Source: Symsagittifera roscoffensis
Lineage: Eukaryota; Xenacoelomorpha; Acoela; Convolutidae
Assembly: GCF_963678635.1 (NCBI RefSeq)
Contig: NC_087070.1
Span: 50,121,789 to 50,185,788 of the forward strand
Reading direction: 5' to 3'
DNA length: 64,000 bases
Shown here: positions 1-11,469 of the stretch, piece after piece
Layout of the letters: every line of letters starts with the position of its first letter
Numbering within the stretch: position 1 is the stretch's first letter
Made by a program: the position numbers and the translations under genes
The notes under the pieces: generated by a model
Databases searched by the model: none
What the model was told of the DNA's origin: nothing
What the model saw: the letters and a program-made list of their open reading frames with translations, nothing else

Positions 1-1
1 G

Positions 2-508
2 TTGACACTTCTTGAAGAACTGCAGCAAGATTTGACGAAAAGATTCAACCTAGTAGAGGAGAAGGCTCAACAGGGCGATGAGAGACTAAGAGGTGAGCTG
101 GAAGATGCGAAATCACAATTCAATTGCGATCAGGTTCAATTGATTGAGAAAACCGTTCAATGCCTTGCGGAGAGTTCAGATCTAGCCACCAAGAAGTCTG
201 AAGAAAAAGATCGCAGAATGACACGAAAGATTGAGCAACTATTGAACGATCATGACAACAATTACGCTCAAACGATGACTACCTTGGAAAATAGATTGAA
301 CAATAAGGCTGATCTTATGATGCGGAAGCTTGGCGAACTCTTGAGCAGCAGCAACCAAGAAAGTCGCTCCGGTCCAAGGGAGAATTCGCGTCAGGCTGTT
401 GACGGGTTCAGAGCCCCCAGACATACAGAGTCTCCTCCGAGATTGAAAACAAGTTTTGAGTCCAACCAAAGGGAGAGACTTAGGGCAGCCCCATCGAGGG
501 CAGGTTGA
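2..508 (+). pseudogene. Gag-like coiled-coil fragment
   Basis: An open frame of 168 codons that enters from outside the window. Residues 1-115 are highly charged with heptad-like spacing of Leu/Ile/Met and many Glu, Lys, Arg and Gln, as in a coiled coil; residues 115-168 are rich in Arg, Ser and Pro and probably disordered. No domain is recognised with certainty. Its position upstream of protease and RT in the same orientation makes it the probable N-terminal part of the relic's Gag. The true start is not visible. An unrelated host coiled-coil gene is possible but less likely, because the decayed element follows directly. Confidence 0.5.
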
Positions 509-1682
509 ACGGATCCAATCTAGCTAGAGGTGGAAGCCCCATCAGGGGCACGTTTGCCACAGTGCCTCACGTCAGATTGGTTCCAGATTTGATCACCGTT
601 TCACATGGCACTACGATGTATGCATCAACGTTTAAGCCACTAAACACGTCTCTTGAGACGTTTATCACTGAGCTTTCGAAGTCTACTGAGAGAGGAGAAA
701 AGTCACGAAGAACCCCTAAAAAACCGAAGCCGTACAAGAATAGTCAGATGGCTGCATTGATGTTTTGATAGAGTTGATGAAAATGCACTTTGAGGAAGAA
801 AACTCATGCAGGAATCTAGCGCACTGATGAGCAATCTAGAAGGCACGGCCCTGAATTTTGAAGGCACGGCGAAAAGGACAAAAGAACGTGACAGTCCTCC
901 TACGATCTTCGAGATCTTGCTGAATCGTTTCGGCTCGGCTGTGCAGGTCATCCGGCGATGGTGAAGTTTGAAAAGAGGCACCAAAGACATGTTGAGTCCA
1001 TAGACAAGTTTTTGGATGACCTCGAGCTGCTGAGAAAGAGAAGTAACCTTGACGAGAAAAATCCAGAAAGGAACTTAGCCATAGCCTCGAAACCCATGGA
1101 CGGAGTGAAGAGTGATAAGCTGAAAACCATGTTGGCCACCCAATTTACCTTGTCAGCGGACTCTGAGCCCACGCCCAATGATTTGCGCATGGAATTGCAT
1201 GAAAAAGCTGATATTAAAGGCGAGGGCTCAGAATCGCTACAGCAATTACGGCAATTATAGTGGAATGAACAGCGGCACAAGTTTCGGTTGATAGAAATTC
1301 GTGATGGCATGGAGAAAAGGAGGTCATGAGTTAATTGTGGTTCGCTGGAATCATCACGTGTCAGCCTGTTCCACTTATAAACACAACATGAAAGCGATAG
1401 GTTACTACCTTGACGACGTGAACTGATGAGGACCACGAGGAATATGTGAGATAATGAAAAATGGAACAAGATAATTCTTTTTCAACCTAGACGAGCATTT
1501 AAAGGCAGACTGCATGCAATTTTGGGAAGCAGTAGTAGACGCGAAACACCCCCGCCACAAAGAGGCGCTCTACGGAGTAAAGGCCAGTCGAGCACCCTAA
1601 TGAACGAAGCGGAGTCGCGAAGAAAGAAGTGTCACAAGACACCTTCACAAATAAGAAGCTGAAGACCTTACCGGATCAGGCG
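505..1682 (+). pseudogene. Broken remainder of the relic's Gag region
   Basis: Short open pieces on the plus strand (505-768 and 958-1260) are separated by stops. The 958-1260 piece is rich in charged residues (Lys, Glu, Asp, Arg). No zinc knuckle can be read. Context between the coiled coil and the protease suggests decayed gag, but the sequence alone does not prove it. Confidence 0.35.
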
Positions 1683-1708
1683 ATTTCTCGAGCAAGATAA
1701 TCTCAATC

Positions 1709-2671
1709 ATGTCGGTTGCGGGTCATCAGTTGGTGAAAAACTTGAGTGAGCCCTCTGAAATTACCTTGTTACACCTGGATGTCTCTGCAGGTTACTTGAA
1801 GAAAAAAGACCCTAAGTTGGACTCCAGAGCTGTGAGAGCGTTACTCTTAACAGCTAGACCGAGGTTGATGAGGGTAGACGGATATTACATAGAGGTCTAT
1901 GGCTCATACCCAATTTTGATGAATGTGGATGGCATAAACATCTACACGAAAACTCACGGATCTACATCAGACAAGAGGAGCTCAAGGTACGACAATTTGG
2001 ACACAATGCTATGCTTGAGCAGAAAGCAGAGCACATAGGCTGCAAAATCGATCTAGCAGCGCACATTCTGGACGTGCAGGGCAGACAACTCTCCGGAAAG
2101 GGACTGCTTGACACCGGAGCGTTGGTCAGTGTCAAGCCCATTAGCACCCACTTGGACCGACAGGGGGTTCAATAAGTCGGATTTTATACCGACTAGTATC
2201 AGGCCAGCTGCGGCCAACCAGGGTGCAACCTATATGGCCGGAAGGACACCCATCATCTCGCTGCAACTGAGAGGAAGGCATCTCTGGATGAGCTTTCTAG
2301 TTGTCGAAAACCTGGACAAATCCGAACAGTTCTTTTTAGTGCGCGACTTCTTGCGAAACTTTGACGTCATAATCGATCTCAAAGACGGGTTGATACGAAT
2401 CATGGACCCAGAGAAGAAGTGTGAAAAGAAACCTGTTAATAAGATCTTGACAAATCAAGCGAAGGTGCCGATCTTCTTGGATCGAAAAATGAGGTCAAAA
2501 CAGAATCAAGCTGTAGTGGCGACGTTTATCATTTACTCAGAACGGACTATGTGTGAGTGTGTTGTTAAACACACAGGCAACATGAGTGACGATACAAAAT
2601 GGACAAAAGCTTGGATATGCGTTGTCTCTGAACAAAGAATGTCAGAGTGTGGAGAACTTGAAAAGGTTTAA
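1709..2671 (+). pseudogene. Retropepsin-like aspartic protease region, frameshifted
   Basis: The frame from about 2011 to 2175 carries the protease active site Asp-Thr-Gly-Ala at 2110-2121, preceded by two Leu, and ends at a TAA at 2173-2175. The continuation is in another frame (from about 2160 to 2450) and contains a flap-like region followed by a hydrophobic stretch, Asp-Val-Ile-Ile-Asp-Leu and Leu-Ile-Arg-Ile, resembling the C-terminal half of gypsy proteases. The shift falls at a run of five G (2163-2167). A further open piece at 1709-2038 upstream (109 codons) is not recognised. This enzyme would release the mature Gag and Pol proteins; this copy cannot make an intact one. Confidence 0.65.
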
Positions 2672-3085
2672 AGGAGTGTCCATCACATGCCAACAAAGAA
2701 TGTATACTGAAGAGAATAAATTAATGAAGTCTTTTAAACAAGCGCTTTCCACGAAATCGCAGATAGACGATAGGCTGTCTAATTCTTCAAACTTCCCTAA
2801 GAGACTGACAGACACATAATTAGAAGCAAATAAACCAGTCTTACCTGATATAGAGCACCTGAAAGGCAAACTATCGGATAAGGAACTGAAGTCCCTTAGA
2901 GAAGTGTTAAATCGGAACGCAGACGTTTTTTCGAAATACAAAGCCGACATAGGTTGTTGCAATTTTGTGGAACATGAGATAGAGATAGAAGAGGACTCGG
3001 TAACTCACAGGGAAAGAGCTAGGAGAATGACCTCACATAATTCAGAGCATGTGGAAAAAAAATTGAGATATTAATTGAATATGAC

Positions 3086-3756
3086 ATGGTTGAGCCATCA
3101 AAGTCCCCGTGGGTCTGTGGCGTGTTCACGGCGGAGAAGAAAGGGGGGCAACTTAGGTTTTGTTGCAATTTCCGCTACTTAAAGGCAGTGACGATAAATT
3201 ATGCATACACAATCCCTCGCATCGATGGAAGTCTCTCGAAATTAGGTGAGCTGGGACTGTTCCAGTGGACTATGTTCCATTTGGAATACGCAACCCCACA
3301 GCTATTTTTCAACGATTGATGGCCCATGCACTCACAAATGTAGCAAAGAAGCATACGCTCAAAATGTGGTATGTTGATGACGTTGTGATCGCAACAACAA
3401 CCCTGGAGGACCACAAAGAGAGACTAGACGAAGTCTTTATTTTAGTGAAACAGGCCGGCCTGAAATTTAAACCGTCAAGGTGCGAAATCCTGAGGGACTC
3501 GATAAAGTATCTAGGACGCCTTGTGGTCAGACCAGACCCAGAAGCGGTTGAACCATTGTTGACATGGAAAGCACCGAAGACTGAAACACAATTAATGAGC
3601 TTTCTCGGCTTCGCTAATTACTACCGAGAAATCATCAAAGGGTGTGCTGATAAGATATACCCTATGCAGCAAAAGATGCAAAATATGGGCAAAAAGTTCA
3701 GCTGGACTAACGAGGCTCAAGTCTCTTTTGAGAACATCAAACGCAAAATTTGTTAG
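3086..3756 (+). pseudogene. Reverse transcriptase fragment lacking motif A
   Basis: Two open pieces in different frames (3086-3319, then 3265-3756) read as gypsy reverse transcriptase. The first has the fingers region; the second has a Phe-Gly-Ile-Arg-Asn segment, the catalytic Tyr-Val-Asp-Asp at 3370-3381, the thumb region and the connection to RNase H. The stretch that should hold palm motif A, with the first catalytic Asp, is absent: the text passes directly from the fingers (about 3240) to the segment before motif B (about 3255), suggesting an internal deletion of some tens of codons, followed by a frameshift. An in-frame TAG (3754-3756) separates it from RNase H. Confidence 0.8.
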
Positions 3757-4110
3757 GCTCCAGTCTTCGGCATGCCGACCGAGAAAGGAATGTTTGAACT
3801 GGACACGAACGCATCAGTAGTTGCTATCTCGGGCATACTCCATCAGGTACAAGAATGGAATGGGAGGACTGTTCTTCGACCCATAACTTATAGGAGCAAA
3901 GTTCTGAGCGACACCGGAATGAAATACGGGGCATCAAAAGCGGAGATGTTCGCAGTAATTACTTTTGTGGAAAAGTTTAGAGCCTACTTAGAGAGCGCTA
4001 CCTTTAAATTGCGCGTAGACAATCTCGCTTGGCTGAAATCTTATTCGATGGATCAGAGCTATATAGGTGGCTGGATTTTATCCCTGGAGGGCTACCACAT
4101 GATCATATAG
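3757..4110 (+). pseudogene. RNase H fragment of the gypsy relic
   Basis: This stretch is in the same frame as the second RT piece, separated only by the TAG at 3754-3756. It begins with a Pro-Val-Phe-Gly segment, then Glu-Leu-Asp-Thr-Asn-Ala-Ser (first catalytic Asp, about 3802), Ser-Lys-Ala-Glu-Met (catalytic Glu, about 3943) and Arg-Val-Asp-Asn (second Asp, about 4015). This is the usual Ty3/gypsy RNase H pattern. It ends at a stop at 4108-4110, before any integrase. Confidence 0.75.
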
Positions 4111-4120
4111 CTCCGAAACC

Positions 4121-4402
4121 GTGATACCAGGACACCCCGAACTTCCTGCTGAAAAAGCTGCCGAAATAAAGGTGTTGGCAAAGATTGATCCGGTTCCATT
4201 GGACTTGTTAGTGCGCTCCAACTTGGTACAACAAAAATTTACCAGGTTAGGTATCAATAGTATAGCGCTGCTGAACAAAACGGTGAGCGTAGCACCGAGT
4301 GTCATGCTAAAGCTCAGCAATCTGAGTGATACTATGAAATTGTATGATCAGCAGTTTTTCCATGTCAGGAAATTGTATGATAGGCATTTTTTCCAAAAAT
4401 GA
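4121..4402 (+). pseudogene. Unrecognised tail after RNase H
   Basis: An open frame of 93 codons follows the RNase H stop. The first 65 or so residues are ordinary in composition and may come from the tether between RNase H and integrase, but no HHCC motif is visible. The last 25 codons are composed of two copies of the AT-rich motif described from 4334 onward, so the frame's end is not coding in origin. Confidence 0.25.
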
Positions 4403-5200
4403 AAAGACAAAAAAAAATTAATGGAATTTTTGTGTTTCATCCGAAACACTAACCAAGGATTTTTGTCGTAAGAAAAGGCAAATTCTAAGTGGCAGTTACC
4501 ACGCAGATAAACTGCATTTGGTAATTTTAGCCATGTCAGTTAGTTTTTACATTTATACATGAAATTATATACCAAAAACGTAAACTTTTGTCTATGGCTA
4601 GATAATTTTTAGTTTGAAATTTTTGGTGGTTGAAAAAAAGGCCTGCTTTTTTTTGCAAATTTATTTTTATCTTAGCATGTGAAACAAAAAAATAATAATC
4701 GTGTTAACAACAAAAACGCTTTTTTATGTAGTTTTTGAATTTTTTGGGTCAAAAACTCATCCTGGACTACGTTATAAACACAAAAAGTCAAAGTATGCTT
4801 GCAAACTTTTTTTTCATATCAATTTTGTGTTTTTTTAATGAAAAAATGCATATCATACACTTTTCATATATGAAAACTATATGATAAGCATTTTTTTCTG
4901 ACCGAAATCAAAATTATGTTTTTGATTGTCAAAATGCCTTCTATCTTAGATATCATTAAATCTAATTAAAATTACCAACTTTCTTGATCTTTGAAAATTT
5001 CATTTTTTTTGACACAATGATTAACGTATAATTTTTATACATGAAAATTGTATGAAAAGCATTTTTATGAAAAATTTTAAATCCTTGTTTGAATGACCAG
5101 AAAGCTTCAAAAGAGGTAAATAGACCAAAGATGTTCATTAAAAAGTTTTAAAACACTTTTTATATTTTGTATGAATTTCGGATGATAAGCATCTTTTCTT
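4327..5200. repeat. Dispersed ~26 bp motif family with a long palindrome
   Basis: A motif close to ATGAAAATTGTATGATAAGC followed by a T run recurs at about 4334, 4368, 4870, 5040 and 5170, and once in reverse at 4841. The reverse and forward copies at 4841-4897 meet head to head, forming a palindrome with arms of about 28 bases and roughly four mismatches. Spacing between copies is irregular, so this is not a simple tandem repeat. Confidence 0.6.
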
Positions 5201-5820
5201 CTATGAACGTCAACCCGGGTCAATATTTGAAACTAAATTCATATATTTTCATACAAGTCCGCGTAATCAAAATTGAGGAACTTTTTAAGAAGGAGGAAGA
5301 CAAAGATAGTGTCAACCACTATCTATGTTCAATCTATGAGTTTGAAATTTTTTTGTTTTCCACAAATAGAGAAAACAAAATTAACCTCTTGACTATATTT
5401 CAGTTGCCAAGTCGCCGGAGAATGAGAATGTAGAAGCATGCAATTTCCCAATACTTTTAAAGCATATGAGCTCAAAGTGTTGACCGGCAAGTATGACGTG
5501 CACGCAATTCATAACTTTTGTTTACGCTACACTTATCTTACCAAAAAAGCTCCACTCTATGTAAATAAATTTTTGATTAGTTAGGTCACATCTGATTTTT
5601 GTCTTAAACTTAACTAACTTACGTCTGCGATAGCGTCAAAACATTATTTCGTCATTTTTGTGTAGTTTCAATCTTATCTTTTCCTTCCTTGTTAAAAACA
5701 GAGCTAAATTTTTTTTTTTTCTATATCATAGAATAAAATTTTTGACGGTAAGGACCTGTTTTTTCAGAGATTAGCATCGAACTCAAAACATCGTTTCTTT
5801 GTCATCGGACTTTCTTCTTT
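4403..5820. other. Non-coding AT-rich stretch
   Basis: There is no supported gene. The stretch has many T and A runs and the motif family at 4327-5200. The 88-codon frame at 5167-5433 is Ile/Phe/Lys-rich and overlaps the motif, so it is treated as chance. Confidence 0.5.
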
Positions 5821-5822
5821 AT

Positions 5823-6125
5823 CTACTTTCGGCCGGATAGGTGTGTGCAATCGCTTAGATATAAATACTGATCTTACTCATCACTCCTATTTGCTGCTCT
5901 CACTAATGTGGTGCGCGCCATTGAAATACTGGAAATGTGAGATCAGCTTTCATCTATTTTTTCTTAAATTGGTCTAACAATTAAAACTACTCAGCTTTAC
6001 CAAAATATGCACGAAAAACTGTTGAAAATCGATGATTGACTAGTAATAAAAACTGAACAATCAAAAAAAGGGGAAGCGTACTATAAAAGCAATTCAGAAC
6101 GGGATGCACCCATCTGGGTTCTACT
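5823..6125. repeat. Diverged relic resembling part of the large element's terminal repeat
   Basis: At 5830 the sequence around CGGCCGGATAG, followed by GTGCAA, CTTAG and a CTTACTC block, matches the order of motifs at 11901-11975 inside the terminal repeat of the large retroelement. About 270 bases later, 6102-6120 (CACCCATCTGGGTT) matches 12240-12254 (CACCCATCCGGGTT). The similarity starts near the same point where a partial terminal-repeat copy begins at 32294. I read this as an old solo copy of a related LTR; overall identity is low. Confidence 0.4.
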
Positions 6126-6418
6126 TAAAATTGAAATTTTGTTACTTTGAAAGTTTTCAGTTTAATTGATGTGTGGCGCTTACGTAACAAAATTCGTTCC
6201 AAGTTAGACTAAGTTGTTCGATGTCGAGTGGAGATTATGGGTGTGCCAGTTTCGTTTTTGATAAGGTAGCAGCAGCTTATGGGTATGTTTCACTCGGCAC
6301 AGAACGTAATATACTGTGTTTGCAAAAACAAGAAAGATGGATTGTAGAATAAATCGCCGGTTGGTTCATGAGAAGTTTCCTGTTTCATTGACAACACATA
6401 TCCCGTAATGATTTTTTT
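6126..6418. other. Short non-coding stretch
   Basis: I see no gene, tandem repeat or clear hairpin here beyond ordinary AT-rich sequence. Confidence 0.4.
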
Positions 6419-6940
6419 GTTCCGACTTTCGTAACGAAAGTAACGGAATATTTGTGCTCGGTAGTTTTTTTTCTTCAGAAAATTTTTGACTTCTTAACTA
6501 GCCAATTTTGACGGAGTTTCTTTAAATCATTCAAAAACTATTGTTGTCTTGAGCTTAAGTTTGAAAATATACTTAAGCTGTGATCTTTTTTCGTAAAGTT
6601 ATGAGGGTTTAAAGATTGTCATTTCGGCCAATTTGACACAATTAACGCGCGATATATTTCGCGCTATTAACGCGTAAAGCGAGATTCAATCCGTCTTAGA
6701 AATAGTTCCAAATAAGTTCAAGGAAGCTTATATGCCATAAACTATTTGTTAATAGGAGCAAAGTCTGTCACTTTGTACTTAATATGACGTGTGGGGGATG
6801 TTTTCAAAAAAACTCTAAGTTTTTTTCTTATAAAGTTTTTTAAATTTGATTTTAAAAAAAAATTCATATTATTGTAGCTCCATAAACCTTAAAAGGCAGT
6901 CGGAATCTTCAGGGCTTTGCCCTGACACGAGCAGTCTTGT
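6419..6940 (+). mobile_element. Helentron-like non-autonomous element, copy 1 (~520 bp)
   Basis: Begins with GTTCCGACTTTCG inside a small hairpin (ACTTTCG/CGAAAGT) and then the block ATATTTGTGCTCGG. Near the middle is the palindromic block AACGCGCGATATATTTCGCG. The end has AGTCGGAA (the inverse of the start), then a GGGC/GCCC hairpin, then GAGCAGTCTTGT. There are no protein-coding frames. The layout, inverted repeat at the very start but internal at the 3' side and followed by a terminal hairpin, fits Helitron2/Helentron-type elements. Confidence 0.6.
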
Positions 6941-7589
6941 TATCATTTTATATCTGGTCACTCATTTTACAGCTCTTAGGACATGGTCAGCTATGTTCAT
7001 TGATTATCCAGGCTTGCTCATACTTGAAAACTCCAAATCTGAACCTAGTCTTGTCATGTCTGGATCCTACTGAATAGACCAAGTAAACAATCTCTCCTTA
7101 AAATTTAATGCCAAAGTCAAGCAGTGAGACCTGCACACACTGTTATCAAATTTGATTGGCTGAAAAGTGTTACTTCTAACCAGATCAACTCTCTTCCCTA
7201 AATTGATTCAGGGAGGTGTTTGTTCACTTAGTCCGGGATGTTAACATGGTCAAGATATCAAAATAGAAGCAAAAAATTTTATTTAAATTTTAGGTAAAAA
7301 ATCCACAAAACAACGTGCAGTCGGAACATTCGGGGCTTTGCTCTGATATGAGACGCTTTGTTTTATCTTTCAAAAAGCTTTTTGCCGATATAAAAAGTCC
7401 TATACAACCATATGGTTCAACAAAAAAAACAACTAGTACAAAAAAGCGCTAAGCCTTCCTCTATTTGAAAACTAACAGCAATTTGGGACAAAATACAGCG
7501 TTTCAGTGGCTTTAGCTTACGATTTTGCTTACGTCAATTAAAAGAAAGATATTTGTTTTCATTAGTTTCAGTTCTGTGTTTTCTTTTTG
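6941..7589. other. Non-coding stretch with a MITE and a Helentron-like 3' fragment
   Basis: It contains the MITE at 7075-7235 and, at about 7315-7365, an isolated 3' terminal piece of the Helentron-like family (CAGTCGGAACATTC, hairpin, GCTTTGTTT). Nothing else is recognised. Confidence 0.5.
7075..7235. mobile_element. MITE candidate, copy 1 (TAGACCAAG ends)
   Basis: Left end TAGACCAAGTAAACA (7075-7089) pairs with TGTTCACTTAGTCC (7221-7234) as an imperfect inverted repeat of about 15 bases, enclosing some 130 bp without coding frames. The related copy at 41524-41677 has the same ends, more precisely preserved. The outermost TA suggests a TA target, but this copy's right end is diverged. Confidence 0.45.
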
Positions 7590-8006
7590 GTCCAGCTTTC
7601 GTTACAAAAGTAACGGAATATTTGTGCTCGGGATGGTTTTTTTTTCTTCAGACAAATTTCGACATTTTAACTAGCCAATTTTGAAGGAAATTTTTAATAT
7701 CATTCGAAAACTATTGGTGTCCTGAGCAGAAAATTTGAAAAGATATTTTACCTATGGTCAATTTTTGTAAAGTTAAAGGGGTTTAAATATTGCCATTATG
7801 GCAAATTTGGGACAATTAACGCGGGGGGATGCTTTTGTAAAATTTCGAAATTTAAAAATATTATTAAAAACATTTAAATTTTTTTATTTTATTTAATTTG
7901 AATTTTCATGTTTTTTTTACATTTAATTTTTCATGTTATTACTGCTCCATAGACTTTGAAAAGCAGTCGGGTCATTCAGGGCCTCGCCCGACCCGAGCAA
8001 TCCTGT
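7590..8006 (+). mobile_element. Helentron-like element, copy 2 (internally deleted)
   Basis: The start GGTCCAGCTTTCGTTAC plus ATATTTGTGCTCGG matches the family's 5' end, and the end (GCAGTCGGGTCATTC, hairpin GGGCCTCGCCC, GAGCAATCCTGT) matches its 3' end. About 100 bases are missing at 7822 where the ACGCG block runs straight into GGGGGGATG. Confidence 0.6.
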
Positions 8007-8779
8007 TTTTTTTTGTAATCTTGTTGACTGAATCGACTTTGACAGAGTTTCGCAGTTAGTTTGACAGTTGAATTTGTTTAATTTCAGTATTTGATTTTTT
8101 AATAACTTTCGCTTTCTTGTTTTGGAGTCGCAAATAATATCTCAGCGAGCTCAACTATCATTTGCACCGATACACAATGTCTTGAGCTTAAATTTGAAAA
8201 AGTTTTTTATCGGTGCATAATTTTAGTAGCCGTTCTGGCCAATTGAGACAAATAACGCGCGATATATTAACGCGCGTACAAATAACACGCGATACATTAA
8301 CGCGTAATCGGAGATTTAATCCGTCATAGAAATCTTTCCAAATTGATTGAAGGAACCTTATTCGCCACAATTGATATGTTTTTAGGGGCGAAATTTATCA
8401 CTTGGTAATTACAATGGCGTGTGGGGGGATGCTTTTGTAAAATTTTGAAATTTAAAAATATTATTAAAAACATTTAAAATTTTTTATTTTATTTAATTTG
8501 ATTTTTCATGTTTTTTTTACTTTTAATTTTTCATGTTATTACTGCTCCATAGACCTTGAAAAGCAGTCGGGTCATTCAGGGCCTCGCCCGACCCGAGCAG
8601 TCCTGTTTTTTTTTGTAATCTTGTTGACTGAAATGACTTTGACAGAGTTTCGCAGTTAGTTGGACAGTTGAAGTTGTTTAATTTCAGTATTTGATTTTTT
8701 AATAACTTTCGCTTTCTTGTTTTGGAGTCCCAAATAATATCTCGGCGAGCTCAACTATCATTTGCACCGATACACAATG
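7823..8779 (+). repeat. Direct duplication of 357 bp at a 600 bp interval
   Basis: Bases 7823-8179 and 8423-8779 are near-identical and exactly 600 bases apart. Each copy holds the 3' end of a Helentron-like element plus about 170 bp of flanking DNA ending in CACCGATACACAATG. Between them (8180-8422) is the middle part of another Helentron-like copy lacking its 5' end. Confidence 0.8.
8180..8606 (+). mobile_element. Helentron-like element, copy 3 (5' truncated)
   Basis: Starts inside the family at CTTGAGCTTAAATTTGAAAA, contains the AACGCGCGATATATTAACGCG palindromic block (here extended by a second repeat of ACGCG...GATA) and ends with the standard AGTCGG, hairpin and GAGCAGTCCTGT. The missing 5' end coincides with the junction of the 600 bp duplication. 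Confidence 0.6.
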
Positions 8780-11297
8780 CGTTTTATCATTCAATTTCAG
8801 CTCGCTCATTTATCTGTTTTAAATCAATGTTTTTTTTCTGTTAGATTATATATATATTGTTAATTGCATTAAATTGAGTGATAATTATGCCAAAAAACAA
8901 TTTTCAACCACACTGCAGAAAAGTTTTTTTGAGACACATACAAACTCTTATTTAAACTAATACATATTAAAATCTTTGCATAATTATCTGTTAGCTGTAA
9001 GGAAGCGCAGAATGCTTGGACCACCGTTATTATTGCACAAAAAATACTATGATGACTCGCTTGATGCAGAAATGCCAGTAGAGTTACTCTTTCAATCGGT
9101 TACAAAAAATCCAATATTTTCTTTAATTGATTACTTCTTTATTAGTCTCGCCCGATAGCGGTTACAAATTGAAACCCATCCACTAATTTGGGCAACCATT
9201 CATTGTTACAAACATCAGCAATGTCAAACATCCGATTTTTGCAATAATCTAGCAATAAAAAGGCGTACGAATTTCAAACACAAGACATAGTCCAAATAGC
9301 CGGATTACATTTAACCGACTCTCGTTTTAAGTTAGTCGGTGGGCTCAATACGCAAACCTTGGCACTTTGGGGTGGTGACCGGCTCTAATTTTTATATAGA
9401 AAACTATTTTCCGATGGCACGTTGACACCACTGCGGTGATCACTTTTGAATTGGCTAGTTCAGAATCTCTTAAAGCATCGGAGCTTAAGCATCGAGTCTT
9501 TGCCCTAATTTTCCAAAAATTTCAGAAGTAAAGCTGATTTTCGGATGTTAGCAACACTTTTTGGGTGTTCGGATGTTTAGCACATCGGATAATTCTACGG
9601 TACCCTAAATTTAATCTTTCAATTTTTTGCTCTTTAAAGGAACGCCGCCCTTTCAGATTGTTAGACATTTGCAAACTTTGTATTTTTTAAACCCTTTTAA
9701 AAGGGTGGCGTTCCTTTAAAAAGGAAAAATTTGGGTTTTTTTTGTAAGTCATGTCAATCAACAAAGAAATCACACAACAAGTACATCGGGGTAGGTTTTC
9801 ATTTGTTTCTGAAATTTGGACTTCCAAAAATCATTGCTTTTGAATAAATTTGCCAATTTCATTCAATTTTATTGATCCGAATTTCAATATGCGTGAGCTG
9901 GTTTTACAGCTCAGACCAATTTCCAAAAGAATTAATGATCACGTAGGGTGACGTTCCTGCGGTTGCGCACACTACTTTATTATTTGCTCATATGAGCACT
10001 GAAAAACGAGGATATCTAAACTACTCGTTTTATGATTTGATATCAAAATGTAACGCAAAATATGTACGCGAGTCAAATTATCCGTCAATACAAAATCGTT
10101 CCAAATAATTGCATTGAGAGAAGCTAATTGTTCTGACTTTTTTAATGAACGACTCAAATTCTAATTCTTAAAATTTGATATTATCAGCCTAAAATTCATA
10201 GTTTTCAAATGTCTTACTTCTCAAAAACTAGTCAGGACCAGTTGAAGGGCAACTATAACAATCAAGGCTTCGTCGTGATACGAGCAGTTTTGTTTTTTAG
10301 TCAGTCATTTTTCGGTTTTTAACAGAGCATTTTTGACAAAGTTTCTAAAAACCATATGGAAGTTGTTTTTGTCTCAACTGTTAAAAGATATTAAATTACC
10401 TAAACAATGGGAAATGGAAATGACGCGAGCAGTTTGCAATTATGAATACCTTATCACATGCAAAATATACCACATGGTACTTTACATAGCTTGTTGAACG
10501 GTAAAATCAGGAAATTTTTTTTTCAAAATACTGAAAATTGTGTCAACCTTTTCAACGTTTTGTATGATTTTTTTTAAATATAAAATTAGCAATTGACGAA
10601 AAAGGGCAGTCAGAACATTGAGTGCTTTGCTTTGATATACGAGCAGTTTTGCTTTGATCCATCAAGCCAGTCGTATTGCTAAAAGCTGTTCATTTTTTTT
10701 AGCTTGGTATGCTTTGCAGAGAAACTTAAAACTTAACTTACTTATAAGCTTCAAAATTTCAATCAGTTAAACACATTTTAAAATCAAAATATTGGATGGT
10801 ATGATAAGTAGATATATGTTTTTTGCTCTCCGTTGATTTGTTAGAGAGATGAGATCTTCTCTTGAACTTAAAAACGTGCGTCTTTGGTAATTTGAATCTT
10901 TTTGATGCGTTTGATCCATTCGCAACTATAACAAAATGGTTTCCATTTTCATTGTTCGATGGGTCATAAAATGGGCCATGACGGATCATGAAAATGGATT
11001 TATGCCGATATAATTATTTTTCTTTAAAATCTAGTGCGCGGACACAAGTCCTACATATATTCTGGTAACCTTAATTTCTGTGTGAAATATTGCGGTTAGT
11101 TGAAAACGTATAAAGAATTGTACTCTAAGATCACTAGTAAAACTGTTGACAAATTAATCAATTTTGATTTGATTAAGAAAATTATTTGTGATGCAAATTG
11201 GACAGTGTTCTCCAATTTATTTAGCCCAAAAATTGGCCTTTTGAACAAATGTTACTTTCATTTACTCTGTTTTTACTAAGAGGTACAAGTCATTCCT
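8780..11297. other. Non-coding intergenic stretch
   Basis: No gene is supported; the open frames here are short and lack domain features. It holds a hairpin at 9633-9720 and isolated 3' terminal fragments of the Helentron-like family at about 10255-10291 and 10598-10655. The large retroelement begins at 11298. Confidence 0.5.
9633..9720. repeat. Hairpin, 21-base arms
   Basis: Bases 9633-9653 (TTTAAAGGAACGCCGCCCTTT) pair with 9700-9720 with one mismatch, separated by 46 bases. It could be the ends of a very small MITE or a chance fold. Confidence 0.6.
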
Positions 11298-11469
11298 AGA
11301 TTATCAGTCAAAAATTAACAAACTTGCTTTCAGGGGCGGTTCGATAATAGAGAACAACCCAATGGCACAAGGGTAATTTCAAAAAAACAGTACCTTTTGG
11401 ATTATAAGAAACAGTTTTGACAAAAGTTACAAGTTAAAAAAATCAAAATTAGTCTGAATAAAAAAAACA

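Larger units (their letters stand above)
1..4402 (+). mobile_element. Decayed Ty3/gypsy-type retrotransposon (truncated at window start)
   Basis: On the plus strand, fragments read in order Gag-like coiled coil, retropepsin (DTGA), reverse transcriptase (YVDD) and RNase H, which is the Ty3/gypsy order up to RNase H. The frames are broken by several frameshifts and stops, no integrase follows, and no LTR is visible inside the window. It is an old, inactive relic whose 5' end lies outside the window. Its right limit is set where coding resemblance ends and an AT-rich motif family begins (about 4330-4402). Confidence 0.85.
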
